Positions 10,612 to 21,231 of a stretch of 60,743 bases of DNA are shown one piece after another. A program made the translations under genes and the position numbers. Source of the DNA: Fragilaria radians. Taxonomy: Eukaryota > Bacillariophyta > Fragilariophyceae > Fragilariales > Fragilariaceae. The stretch's first letter is position 1, and each line of letters starts with the position of its first letter. Under the pieces are notes generated by a model, which was not told the DNA's origin, ran no database searches, and saw only the letters and a program-made list of their open reading frames with translations. The DNA lies in the NCBI GenBank assembly GCA_900642245.1, contig CAAAJI010000054.1:190836-251578 (forward strand). Direction: 5' to 3'.

Positions 10612-12543
10612 TTAAAACAATTTATGGAAGATACATGACGAAATCGAAATCAAATCAACTTAACCTCTGTCCTTATTGACAATAATTAAACATCTAAAGA
10701 ATCCTTTTTGAACATCCAAAAACAACGCTATCCTTAACGATAATCGATGTTGGCATGAATCTCAAAACTTGATTTCTACCTTGATTTATGAATTAAGGAA
10801 ATGATACCTTTCAAAATAGAGATAAAGGTTATGCGTAGCAATAAATAGGCTAAGAGATGGATTTGCCTGTTGGTATCGGAGACGTCCTTTTCTATTATGT
10901 TAGTGCATGTGAATCCAAAAATTTTGGATATTCTATTTACTTATAGATACTCACTAGCAGGAGTGGCATCTTATGCCGTATCATGCCTCTGACAAATTCA
11001 TACAGAAATGAAATATATTTCACCAGACAACTTAAATTAAGATTAAAATTTGACCATAAATGCAAAATTAGTGTAATACTTTCCACAACTGCTACAACAA
11101 TTTGTCATGGCTAATACGACCCAAATTATGTTAATGAAGTTAGACTCCAATGTGCTGCAAGAGTTGATGGCAAGTTCCAAATATCTATAATTAAATCAAA
11201 AATTTACATTTTGGCAACTTCAATACTGACTATTGCGATTACACGTGGCTCAGATACAAATCTGTTTGAAATTTGGAAATGACTAAATTTATGTGATCTT
11301 CGGTTAGCCTGTTTCCTTCTGTGCATGCCAATCTCCAAGCGATTTGTTTAAAAGTGAAGATTGTAGACCAGGGATGGTATAAAAATGCTGTTTTTTGTCG
11401 AAGTAATCAATGGGCTCCGAGGCAAGGCTAAAAAGATTACATGCATAGAGAAGAAAAAAGTTGAATTTCCCCTCTCAAATAAACTAATTTTTCCACTAGA
11501 ATTGATGAAAATGAGGAGGAGTATTTTGTCAAACTACCCTTAATACAAAGTACTCCAAAGCTTTGCCCATAAGTCCTCAATTAAATGATAAAGACTACAT
11601 GCTAGTAAATGAGTCTCCATATACTGTTCTGAGATCTTTGACGCAGCAACTGATCATAGAGATTTACAAGATTAACGACAATGCCACTTCTGAATGGGAT
11701 TTTTTCAACATTTGGAATTACCAAGAAAAAGACAGCTACACACGTTGTCGCTGATTTCAGAAAGCTTAATTCGTTGTTTTATATCATTCATGATCATCTG
11801 TAAAGATTTAATAAAACTTGTAGATTCATGTAAAGTTGTTAGAAATACTAAGACCTATGACTTCATAACTTAATTATTGATCTTCCAGACTTGCAATTTT
11901 CAGGATCTTCGCCTTTATTTAGCTTGCCCTCTCTAAAAATCTCCATCTTTATTTATGAAGGGGCTGACACACGGACAAACTTCTTCTTCAGTTTCTTCAA
12001 AGCCAATACAGCATTTCCAATTCCATAAATTTTAGTCTTGCAACCTTTCACGATTACAAATGGACTTATTTTTAAATTTGGCTGCTCCAAAAGTCTTAAT
12101 TTTGATTCCAATTCCATTTTCCTCTGAATGACTAAAGAGATGTGCTTCTCACACACATTTTACTTTACATTCTTTAATTTTCATAAAATTTAATTTTCCG
12201 TCTGTTATTAATTGTGTGGTGCTTTTCCAGCTATGTGCTTTCACAATATTTTGCTGAATTCCGTGAACAGAACCAAATCGGATTCATATCTGCTGGCAAA
12301 TGTGAATCTAACCACATGTAACCATTGTGTCCAAAGCTTTCTAGCAAGATCGAAAGTAATAGCATGTTTTTTGGAGGTTTTTGTTGTGTCTACATATATT
12401 CATAGTTTTTGCATCAGCACAGCTTGTGTTACCAGGAAATTAAATTAACCAATTCAATTTTTTGAAACGAATGATGACTCTAGGACCTACAACAATAGTA
12501 TCAATTTTTTATCGTTATTATGCCATGAAGTGGAACACTGTTA
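10612..12543. other. Intergenic with a retroelement scrap
   Basis: No intact gene is apparent in these 1.9 kb. It contains a frameshifted Ty3/gypsy reverse-transcriptase fragment (listed separately) and otherwise AT-rich sequence. A 67-codon Lys-rich frame on the minus strand near 11953-12156 has no motif, and I do not consider it a gene. Confidence 0.4.
11563..11805 (+). mobile_element. Frameshifted Ty3/gypsy reverse transcriptase fragment
   Basis: One frame gives LRSLTQQLIIEIYKINDNAT followed by SEW. After a frameshift the next frame continues FGITKKKTATHVVADFRKLN at about 11710-11770. Together these match the N-terminal fingers region of Ty3/gypsy reverse transcriptases, where a SEWGSPTFIIPKK block precedes the xxVxDFRxLN motif. 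The match ends near 11800, and the catalytic palm is not found. It is a dead fragment of about 240 bp on the plus strand. Confidence 0.6.
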
Positions 12544-13868
12544 TTACAGCCTGGTATTTTGTTGTAACAGGCCACGCAGCATGTTCTTTTTCCTAAACTC
12601 TTGAAGACACTGATAGTCGCAACCTTCGCCCCAAATAACGCAAGTTCGATTTTGCGCTGGAATTAGCAATCCTCCTGAAGTGCAAGTCCCGCGTACCTTA
12701 CTTTCACAGAACTCTTCAGCAAGGGTTTTCGCTTGTCGAAAAAGGGATAATTGCTTTTGAAAAAGATCCTTTCCTATCGCCTCAATTGTATTATCTAATG
12801 ACTGATAAATTGCTTGATAGAGCATGATATCAACTGCATTGGAGTCTTTCCATTCTTTTGATTCGAAAAACTCTTGCATAGTTGGAGTCAAAAATGAAGG
12901 AACCAAGTAGACACAGGGCCGAGTTTTTTCAGACGGACCGTTTGAGAAAGTTCCAGATGATCGAGCTTTAAGAAATAAAATGTCATAGTAATCTAAATGA
13001 AAAAGTATCTTCCAAATGATCAAACTCTCATCCATTCGTTCAGTGACGGCAATGAAGTCGTAGGAATCTAACGAATTATGATAATAATGATAAAGAAAAG
13101 AATCCGTGGTCAGAAAATGCATAAGGATATGCATGCTTTGGTATAGTTATACGTACCTAATATCTCTTGTACCATTTCAGCTTGTGTTAGGGTGCCACGG
13201 CCCGGATAATGAGTGACAAGTTGCTGATACAAGTCATTGCGATTGTAAGGACGACGCATCATGGCTTGAAAATGTTCATCCGTTGGTACTTTTTGCCCTA
13301 TTGTGACATCAAAGTGAAAGTATCGCGATATTGCCTTAAGGGTGGGATCACGAACAACCGACAGGAGATAAGATTTAGTCGGATCTCGGTTGGCAAAGTC
13401 AAGACGTTGACTTGTCTCGTGCATCGCACGATAGCGGCAGCGAGTAGTCATCTCAGGTGGCTTATACCTCTCGACAAGGCGTAATATAATTCCTGTCATA
13501 GATGTGGATCCTGTCTTCACTGGCCGTTGAAATAAAATGCCCTCGTGTGCAGGTGTAATTAGCATGTGCTTTTCCTCTCCAGGTACACATGGAAATGGGT
13601 ATGGATAACTTTTCCATATAGTGGAAGGACCATTGTAATTTGTCATATTTATGTATGTCTTGATCTTAGTTTTGAAAGTTTTGTTCAGCCCTTGCATAGG
13701 AACTTCCTCACGGACGACATTCTCTTCATCTTCATTTTCAGCAATTAGAAGCCCACTTGAAAGGCCACTACCGATTCCAAGGATTTCTCGATTCGAAAGG
13801 TAAAATATTGAGAGAGTCCAAGTTATCAACGCAGTACTTATGGCAAGCAGGAGGCTTGTGGAGCCCAT
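12544..13868 (-). CDS. Type II membrane sulfotransferase, Golgi type
   Basis: A predicted PAPS-dependent carbohydrate sulfotransferase of the Golgi lumen. Two exons (13157-13868 and 12544-13067) are joined across an 89-nt GT-AG intron (13068-13156) with donor GTACGT. The join gives MVQEILDSYDFIAVTERMDE, a conserved block of the family. The product is 411 aa. It has one N-terminal signal anchor (about residues 5-24), a stem, then the 5'-phosphosulfate loop (FQRPVKTGSTSM, about 113-124) with the expected Lys-Thr-Gly-Ser-Thr, and the 3'-phosphate region (SVVRDPTLKAISRYFHF, about 170-186). The C-terminal part is Cys-rich (CESKVRGTC, CVIWGEGCDYQC), suggesting lumenal disulfides. I start at the ATG at 13868; the open frame extends 10 codons further upstream without another ATG. 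Heparan- or chondroitin-type substrates are possible but not decidable from sequence. Confidence 0.85.
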
Positions 13869-14029
13869 GAAAAATCCTCTTTTTGATGATAATGACAACT
13901 AAGACGATCGACTTTTTCATCTAGTCGTTGCGGAGACAATATAACCGCCAAATTTTGGTTGTTACTCACGACTTACTGTTCTACTCTATCACACTAACAT
14001 TAAGGGATAGATGATGTATCGACTAAGTC

Positions 14030-14330
14030 GACTAGCATTCAACTAAATCAATAGAATTTGCAGATACCACCACAGTGGGGAAAACTTCAGTAGCAAAGCA
14101 AGCAGCTGAAGCAATGCAACAAAAGCAAAGCAATCTGAACAGCCCACTTGAAAAGCTGGATAATGTGGTGGACCAAGTGATGTGAAGAAGATATCGACAA
14201 TTTGAAGAGCCTTCTTCATCTTCATTACAGGGTTCTCTTTGACTATGGGTTAATCATATTGAAGGTGACGATCAGGTGCCATTGAGACCATTAAGTTTAC
14301 TTAAGTAGATGGTCATTGATGCTTTTAATT
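14030..14330 (+). other. Coding-like stretch, unresolved
   Basis: The plus strand from about 14038 to 14202 is open and reads like real protein: TKSIEFADTTTVGKTSVAKQ, AAEAMQQKQSNLNSPLEKLD, NVVDQVM, then TGA. Past the stop the same frame continues RRYRQFEEPSSSSLQGSL. It is not in the same orientation as the retroelement remnant beside it. It has no convincing start codon, so it may be an exon, a gag remnant or a pseudogene piece. I do not recognise it. Confidence 0.25.
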
Positions 14331-14339
14331 TTAATATTT

Positions 14340-14795
14340 ACAAATCACCAAGATAGGCATTCACATAATCCATTCTTCAAAAAGATTGGCTATGACATTT
14401 TGAAAATAGTCTGGGACCTTGCATATTCCCATAGCAAAGAATATATAATTGTGTTTTCCCCATGGGAATGTAACTGTATATAGCTTTTGAGCATCCTCAT
14501 TAAGTTTGATGTGATAGTGACCCATAATGAGATCAAATCCCCTATGTCTCATTGCCTAGGAAGATCTTAGCCAGTGACAACTGTTTAGTCCTTTATTAAA
14601 TTCTGGAAGTGAAAAGGTCACAATCCAAGTCTTTGCATTAGTTAAGTGACCACCTAGTTTACTCAATGTGGTGTTTATCTTTTGGTTTGCATGTATTAAG
14701 CTATGTGTATCAAGTATAGTGCTACTTCTGGTCCCAGCATCAGCTAGTGCTCTAATAAAATGCGCCTCATGATCGAGACTGATGCCCTCCAATAT
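14340..14795 (-). mobile_element. Deleted Ty3/gypsy element (protease and RT remnants)
   Basis: On the minus strand, 14792-14556 carries a retroviral-type aspartic protease remnant (HEAHFIRALADAGTRSSTIL). The expected D-T/S-G catalytic triplet reads D-A-G. Directly after it, 14552-14361 carries the reverse-transcriptase palm (FDLIMGHYHIKLNEDAQKL, TFPWGKHNYIFFAMGICK, PDYFQNVIANLFEE). In an intact element these two are separated by the RT fingers region, so an internal deletion has joined them. The YxDD box, RNase H, integrase and LTRs were not found. The palm matches the same family as the scrap near 1.8 kb. Confidence 0.75.
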
Positions 14796-14799
14796 CTCT

Positions 14800-15276
14800 T
14801 TATTTCGATGACAAGTTTTACCAAGCTTAGATTGCTGTAAAAACAGTTTTTTTGAGAAAAGCTCTATATCTGATTACTGCTAGTTGTTAAGTTATCTTTA
14901 GTAGAGAGGAGAGATTGCGCATTTCTCATTTTGTATTTGCAGTCTTTTCATTCTTCAATTGTCTCTGCCAGAATCTATTTTATAATTCATAGGCTCACAA
15001 GACCCATCCTTCAAGTTGTGTTCATGATTAGATTTCTTTTTGAGAACTAGTACTCCAGTACTGAGCTTGTTTGTAGGCGGAGTAGTCGTTGTTCCGTTTA
15101 ATTTGGAACAACAACGAGAAGAACGACGACAATCTAGAAAGGATTCTTTTTGCTATGTTTTCCGCGTAAGCCAATTTCAGCTTCGTAACGAACCATATTC
15201 GAAATTCTGTACAATTTCGAGTTTCTAAGAACGACGACATAAACGTTTCATTCATTCAATACAGTCTTAATTTGGA
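14800..15276. other. Upstream region of the REEP gene
   Basis: About 480 bp between a retroelement remnant and the start codon of the REEP/HVA22 gene. It includes a dyad near 15051-15240 in which short stretches (GAACGACGAC, TTCGAAATT) recur on both strands. I see no gene. The promoter of the downstream plus-strand gene is expected here. Confidence 0.3.
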
Positions 15277-15971
15277 ATGAATACTGTTGTTACCGTGGCG
15301 AAGAATAACCTTCTCAATTTACGTTCGAAGCTTGATCGAATACCCGCTCTTCAGCATGCCGAGGTAAGGAAGATATGAATGAGAGCATCAACAGTGTTCG
15401 ATATCTTGGGATTCAAGTGGTAAGACAGAAGACAATGGCATTCCCTCACTCATTTTCTCTCGCCTTAACCAAGGATACAACTCAGGTTCCTAAAGAGTTC
15501 TTAGTCCTTGGCGGAGGACTAGTATTTTGTACATTTCTGTTTCTGGGGATCGGTGCTGGTAGTCTGTGCAGCATTGTGGGATTTATATACCCAGCTTATA
15601 AATCTTTTGAAGCAATTGAATCCAAAAACCGAGGTGAGGATACTCAGTGGTTAATCTATTGGGTTGTATACGCATTCTTTTCTATCCTGGAGGTGTTCAT
15701 TGACTTTTTAGTCTATTGGATCCCTTTTTACTATGCCTTCAAGTTAGCCTTTCTCCTCTGGGCTATGTTACCTCAAACCAAGGGTGCTAAATTCTTATAT
15801 GATTCTTTTCTCAAGGATTTCCTCAAGCAAAATGAATCTAAAATTGATGCAGCCTTGGCAGATGCGAAAAAAAATGCTAGTCATGTTGCGACTGAGGCTT
15901 CGACTGTAGTTGGCGCCGCGATGTCGGCTGCAACAGCTGCGCTATCTGATGAGAACAAAAAGGAAAAGTAA
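15277..15971 (+). CDS. REEP/DP1/HVA22 family ER-shaping protein
   Basis: Proteins of this family insert hairpins into the ER membrane and curve it into tubules. Exon 1 (15277-15363) encodes 29 residues ending in RSKLDRIPALQHAE. A 110-nt GT-AG intron (15364-15473, with a pyrimidine-rich end) follows, and exon 2 (15474-15971) continues DTTQVPKEFLVLGG. The join recreates the family pattern in which a short amphipathic N-terminus runs into KTxVPKxY. The TB2/DP1 core is clear: GIGAGSLCSIVGFIYPAYKS, then TQWLIYWVVYAFFSILEVF, then WIPFYYAFKLAFLLWAMLPQ and GAKFLYDSFLKDFL. The product is 194 aa with an Ala-rich helical tail and a charged C-terminus (ENKKEK). An internal Met at 15375 within the intron would give a worse match to the family, so I prefer the spliced form. 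Confidence 0.9.
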
Positions 15972-16375
15972 TTTGCTTGTTGTATATCGTGGTTGCTCTC
16001 GTGTGGGACTTCGAATACAAAAGACTTCATCTCATTGGGAATGTGTTTGGATACAACTCCCTGAAAATTTTACGAGCTATTTGTTAAGCCTTATGATAAA
16101 TTTCTATTTGATGATTACGATCTTGAGCAGTACCCATTACACATATCAGAATTTCCAATAGGATAATCTGTAATTCTTTATCGACGAAAGGCCTCATTAT
16201 TGAAAAACAGAAGAACCAAAAAAGGTCTAATTTCCCCCCGCCATCAATATCTTATTCTTCATTTCCAAACATGGATCTTTCATAAGAGTAACTAAAAGTT
16301 AGTTGTGAAACACAATTCTTAAAATCAAAAGTTATCCTTTTTACTGCCTGAATTGACGCGAATGTTCGAAACTCC

Positions 16376-16765
16376 TTAGTCGTGAGAAGAAAATGCCCTT
16401 TCATGGCCATCATCATCGAACTCTTTGACTTCTTCTTGGGCTGACATTAATAATTCTTCTGCTTCAAATTCTTCGTTTACTAATTCGCCATAAATTGCGT
16501 CATCTTCCCACCAGTCCATTCCCTCCCATTCAAAAATTTCTTCGGGCGGCTCCCAAGTTCTCGACTCTGTCAATTCAGTGCGTACGGGATGTTTGTGATG
16601 AAGTATAGGGAGGACAATTCCTAGAATCAGCAGAAACACAAAGACTAAGCCACCTAACAGATACAACTTCTTTCGGTTGTCATCACTGTTCGATGAGCGT
16701 TCAGTCGAGGATGGAACATAATCATTCCAATTGACGGGTATGGCTTGATAAGCGACGTGATCCAT
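16376..16765 (-). CDS. Small single-pass membrane protein, acidic tail
   Basis: I do not recognise this 129-residue protein. It has a Ser-rich N-terminal segment of about 45 residues, one strong membrane helix (YLLGGLVFVFLLILGIVLPI, about 48-67), a short basic stop (HHKHPVR), and a highly acidic, Trp-containing tail (EEIFEWEGMDWWEDD). It starts at an ATG with an AT-rich leader. The positive-inside rule is ambiguous because Arg-Lys-Lys precedes the helix and His-Lys-His follows it. The composition looks like a real protein, and the frame is uninterrupted in an AT-rich background, so I consider it a probable gene. It lies convergent to the REEP gene, about 400 bp away. Confidence 0.55.
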   Translation of the reverse strand: MDHVAYQAIPVNWNDYVPSSTERSSNSDDNRKKLYLLGGLVFVFLLILGIVLPILHHKHPVRTELTESRTWEPPEEIFEWEGMDWWEDDAIYGELVNEEFEAEELLMSAQEEVKEFDDDGHERAFSSHD

Positions 16766-17763
16766 AAAAAAAGCCTTTATTTAGATGAAAATCACTTTTC
16801 ACTACTTATTTGTTTGAAATCTCTTTCGGATGCAAGAAGAGTAAGCTGGTAAAGGAGACAAACACTTGGTAAAATGGGTTACAGAAAAAAATCAATTTTT
16901 GATTTTTCGAGTCCTACAGAATTATTGTAATAGAATATAATGCATCTTCACAATGAAATATTTATCTCTTAAGAGTGCTCGACTGAAAACATAAAACGAA
17001 AAATCTGGAGCACTCGTCTGAAAACAATGTAAACTGGCATTCTCGATAAGAAAAATTTCAATGAATCTACATAGCGGACACGGGAATCGAAATCAATCGC
17101 CATGTACGTCATTGTAAACGTTATCTCTTAGTACTTGACAAAAACGACAATATCGATTAATTCCACAGTATTCTCCATCCAGAATCAAAAGTCAAAAGAT
17201 AGAATAAAGTTTATGTAGCTACCTTATGAGAATTTCATGCAAATATTTCACAGTATGTCAACAAATTTTTGAGGATGACCAACAATTTGGATTAAACAAT
17301 ACATTTCAAGATTTACTTTGAAGAATTCATTACATTTGGGTGTTAAGCATTATACAATTTCGTTCCATTATATCTGTCAGAACTAAATGTCTGATTAGGC
17401 AATGCAAAAAGTAAGCTTACAACAATATAGTTAATGCCATAAGTCTAAACGCTGATTTGTTTCATCAATAACTTCCACAGTTTCCAAAACAACCATAGCA
17501 CTGCATATCTTTAAATTTTCTACAGAAGTAATGGACATCATTTTTCAACGATGATGTAGCATACATTTACCGCTAAGTTTAAGCTTCAAGGTAAAACCCT
17601 ACTTTTAAGTAATGTATCCGGAATATGCAAACCTCATATTTTTTTCGGCGGTGGTTGACGTTTTAGCAAATGAGTACAATGCATGAAATTCTTGGGTCAT
17701 CTGCTCTATGCTGAGTTGCACAAAGTGAAATTATGATCTATTTTATCTATTTTTAAAATTGAT

Positions 17764-17869
17764 CTCATTCGCGCCACATCACACCCTTGTGAAGTTCACT
17801 CCATTTGCGCCACATCACACCCTTGTGAAGGTGTCGCGTCACTCCTTCCGGTGCATGCGCTCACTTTCT
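17764..17869. repeat. GC-rich 36-bp tandem repeat abutting the gap
   Basis: The 24-base block beginning GCGCCACATCACACCC and ending TTGTGAAG occurs at 17771-17794 and again, identical, at 17807-17830, a period of 36 bp. The flanking text is also partly repeated (CTCATTC / CTCCATTT). The sequence then continues GC-rich (GTGTCGCGTCACTCC) up to the Ns at 17870. A GC-rich satellite ending at a gap suggests the array continues into the unassembled part and caused the break. Confidence 0.7.
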
Positions 17870-18058
17870 NNNNNNNNNNNNNNNNNNNNNNNNNNNNNNN
17901 NNNNNNNNNNNNNNNNNNNNNNNNNNNNNNNNNNNNNNNNNNNNNNNNNNNNNNNNNNNNNNNNNNNNNNNNNNNNNNNNNNNNNNNNNNNNNNNNNNNN
18001 NNNNNNNNNNNNNNNNNNNNNNNNNNNNNNNNNNNNNNNNNNNNNNNNNNNNNNNNNN
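17870..18058. other. Assembly gap (Ns)
   Basis: A run of 189 undetermined bases. Its true length is unknown. The left flank is a GC-rich tandem repeat and the right flank is ordinary AT-rich sequence. Confidence 0.99.
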
Positions 18059-19953
18059 CAGACTGAATATTGTTCATTTCATATACAGATATTAAATTAC
18101 AGTATTTCTTTTTAGTCTATACTTTAAGGTATGACATCATCAATAAGATATTAAATTCTGAGCTTTTGCTTTTAGAGCTTTTAGGATAAATGGTGCACTT
18201 TTTGAAGCCGTTTTAGAATTAGTAGGAAAGTAACTCAGCAAGCGTATACAAGTCTTGGAAATTTGATTAGCAGAGAAAGTGAGAAAAATATTTCTTGAAC
18301 AGTGTTTCTTCTATCAAGGAGTTTTGTAAAAGAAGAAGGAAAAGGCTAGGTGAGTTCAAGGAGAAATGATAATTAATAGGAGAGAGAAACTTAGGCGAGA
18401 TAAAGAGCATATTTTTTTCAGTGAAGGAAGAATGCGGAGTTTTGTCCGATTTCGCGGTGGCGGCTAAAGTCGACAGTATTAGTGTTTACTCTATGTTACT
18501 AATAACATCTTCCGTTCTATCTAGCATTTTCTGTCTACTTGTGACGCAGCTTTGCATTTTAAAGATTACCATAAAGTTATGCCATGTTTTGGTCTTGTAC
18601 ATAAATACGACATTAGCGTGCAATACCCTATCGTTTTCCCATTTGTCTATCACGAGACCTGGAATCGAGCTTTCACGACTATTCGGGAAGGCTATCTCCT
18701 CTTTTAAACATATTTCGGTGCTAAATCTAGGAAGGATTTACAGTGTTCCTATTATACAGATACTGCAATTGGTGTTCTAAAAATTTATGCTCTCGAGAAA
18801 TGGAGTCAAGTGAATTGGGAGGTTGCATGTGTCTCCTGCATGAAGACGATTAAAATGGCAAGCTCGAGATAAAGATAAACACATGCTACGTTATCAAGGC
18901 ATTGAAAAAGGAGGTTATCTCTCTCTCTATCTGAGATTGATTAGCATATAGTATTTTATTTACCTTTCAAATCAAGTCCGTACTTACGATGACCTTACTC
19001 TGTCACAAAATATAGATTGTGAGCAATGCCATTCTTTATTTTTCTGAGTAAGTTTTCTATTTATGCTCTAGCTGCAGTATATGTGTCCTTTTGCCTCTGC
19101 TTGAACCAATTACACTTTTCGATCAACCGTCGTGTCGAAAAGTTCCAATAAATACATACGAGAGCACACGCATTGCACTATAGATTTCTGTGCAAATTCC
19201 TGTCATAAACCTGGAGGAACCTCACTTTTCAGGTGGAGCAATGATCCTGACATGATCATGCTTCATTACCTATGGCCGTATTTGCTGATTATCATTGAAA
19301 TAACAATAACATATGTCTTGCAGCATCTAATGTGGACTAAGCATTGTGGTGATTTCGGGGGATTTATCCACAAAAAGCATTTTTGGAAAGCAAAAGGCCT
19401 ATTTTGATTCTTGTAGTGAGTTTGGAAGGGAGAATATAAAATTATGCAATCATAGGCAGGGAATGACATGACCGTTTTCTGAGTGCGTACGCCTTGAATG
19501 CAATAAATGTTCATTATGCCAGGAGGGTACTCTATGTCTTAATCCTTGAAGAATTCAGATTTAATCTATAGATGATCATATCCTCCAATTTTTTCCATTG
19601 ATTAATGAGAATGAGTTAGCCATTTTCCTTGACAATTGTCTGTTCTTTGAAGATTAGGGCATCTTGTACGAGAAATCTGATGATATAATCTAGGTGGGAA
19701 AAGAAAGCTGTGGCAACTTCTTTCTTTATATGGACAACTAAATTGTCACCATTCATTCTTCAACAATAAATGCCAGTGTTAATTGTTCTGGTGCTTTTGA
19801 AAAGATGCTGAGCTCAATCCTAAATTTCAATGGACGAATTAACTAAAAAAATTCTCTTGCTCATTTAAAGTTCTGTAACCCTTTCGTACTGATTTCCAGA
19901 CAAGTAATTGAGAGGGATAACGAATTTGTGTCCAGGTTGAATCAAAATTGTTC

Positions 19954-21231
19954 ATGCTTTCATTCAGGGGGAAACTTGTCTTTTCAATTTTGCTTCTTGA
20001 CCTACTTGTGCAAGGCCTCGAACATTGTAAAAATGGTCTAATATGCCCCAATGGTAACACCTGTTGTAATGGAGGTTGCATAGCTAGTGATCTGGGCCCC
20101 CTCGGAGGGACTTGTTGCGATGATGGTAGAACAGGTTGTGGATCCGGTTACTTGTGCGCATCCAAATCCTTCTGTCTTGCCACCTCGAAAGTAACGGATC
20201 CACTTGTTCAATACCTTCCTCGATATCGCTTGTGCCATCCACAGCCCAAAACACTAGAAACATTACACGGATTTCCAATACATCCTGTCTACAAGCTTGC
20301 TTACTTTTCGTCGCACGGTGATATCTCCAGTTCCACGAACATCAAGGATGTAGACTACATTTTCATTGCGATTCATGGAGCAACGCGAAATGCTGATGAT
20401 TATTTCTGCGCAGCTTCCGAAGCTGTAGCCCTTCAAAAGATATATCAAAATGTTCTCGTGATAGTTCCTTTCTTTGCAGCAATCGTCGATGGACCTTTGC
20501 GGCTAAGTGAAGGAGGAACTGCATTGCGATGGCGCACGGAAGAAGATAGCAACGGACCTTGGAGATATGGAGCACGATCGACTGAGCCTCTGCAAGTGAG
20601 TTCTTTTGATATCTTGGATCGTATGATTATGTCCCTTCTCGAGAGAACCGCATCTTTCATCAGTATATTTGGCCATTCCAGCGGTGCTCAGTTTGTTCAG
20701 AGATGGTCTCTTTTGACTATGGTAGATTCTAAAAGATGGAAAGTAGTGGTAGCAAACCCGAGTAGCTACGCCTATTTGACACCACTACGTAAGTTGCACG
20801 GTCAGTGGAATAAGCCAATAAATATCTGTTCATGTTACAATGAATGGGAATGGGGATTAGATGATAGCAAGCACTTGGATGATGACTATAAAAAGCGTTC
20901 AATAAAAAATCATACAATTGAATGGACCATTGAAAGATATCGATCCCGTCACGTCACTTATTTGATCGGGATGCTTGATCAGTGCAATGTGACCGTTGGA
21001 TGGTGTGATTCTCACGGGTTAGAAACGTCATGTATGGATGAAGTTCAGGGATCAAATCGCGTAGAGCGACACTTCAATTTTATTGAGTCACTTGCTTCGA
21101 TTGGAATCGACACTCACGTAAGGATTAGTGTCAAAGGTGTGGGGCATGATCATTCCTTAATGATGCAAAGCCCTGAGGGATTGTTTGCTATCTTTGGGGC
21201 ATTCAAAACAGTGAAAAATCAGATAAGCTAA
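19954..21231 (+). CDS. Secreted alpha/beta hydrolase, Cys-rich N-terminus
   Basis: A predicted secreted serine hydrolase of 425 aa, intronless. The ATG at 19954 opens a signal peptide (KLVFSILLLDLLVQG). Residues of about 27-75 form a Cys-rich module with paired cysteines (CPNGNTCCNGGC, GGTCCDDGRTGC, GSGYLC), reminiscent of granulin-type repeats. The hydrolase domain follows: an HG oxyanion motif (IFIAIHGATRNADDYF), a nucleophile elbow G-H-S-S-G (about residue 240), an acid candidate in YLIGMLDQCN (about 340), and a late His in GVGHDHSL (about 398). The C-terminal layout (YNEWEWGL, then YLxGxxDxCN, then QGSNRVERHFNF) resembles a family of extracellular hydrolases known from fungi and other microbes; that link is from memory. 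The natural substrate cannot be read from sequence. The Cys-rich part may bind a surface or polymer. Confidence 0.8.
   Translation: MLSFRGKLVFSILLLDLLVQGLEHCKNGLICPNGNTCCNGGCIASDLGPLGGTCCDDGRTGCGSGYLCASKSFCLATSKVTDPLVQYLPRYRLCHPQPKTLETLHGFPIHPVYKLAYFSSHGDISSSTNIKDVDYIFIAIHGATRNADDYFCAASEAVALQKIYQNVLVIVPFFAAIVDGPLRLSEGGTALRWRTEEDSNGPWRYGARSTEPLQVSSFDILDRMIMSLLERTASFISIFGHSSGAQFVQRWSLLTMVDSKRWKVVVANPSSYAYLTPLRKLHGQWNKPINICSCYNEWEWGLDDSKHLDDDYKKRSIKNHTIEWTIERYRSRHVTYLIGMLDQCNVTVGWCDSHGLETSCMDEVQGSNRVERHFNFIESLASIGIDTHVRISVKGVGHDHSLMMQSPEGLFAIFGAFKTVKNQIS

Larger units (their letters stand above)
16766..19953. other. Intergenic with assembly gap
   Basis: About 3.2 kb without a supported gene, containing a GC-rich tandem repeat that runs into a 189-N gap (17870-18058). 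A 119-codon frame at 18421-18780 on the plus strand has only a GTG start and no recognisable domain, so I do not call it. Another frame at 19132-19407 (GGTSLFRWSNDPDMIMLHYL) reads somewhat like a real protein but also lacks an ATG start and matches nothing I know. Because of the gap, a gene could be partly hidden. Confidence 0.4.

Noticed and set aside
11953..12156. 67-codon Lys-rich minus-strand frame
   Set aside because: Short, non-ATG-like context, no motif, in a region of retroelement debris.
17759..18115. Long frames spanning the Ns
   Set aside because: They are open only because undetermined bases cannot encode a stop.
18421..18780. 119-codon plus-strand frame
   Set aside because: GTG start only, hydrophobic but without a clear signal peptide or domain, and no family resemblance.
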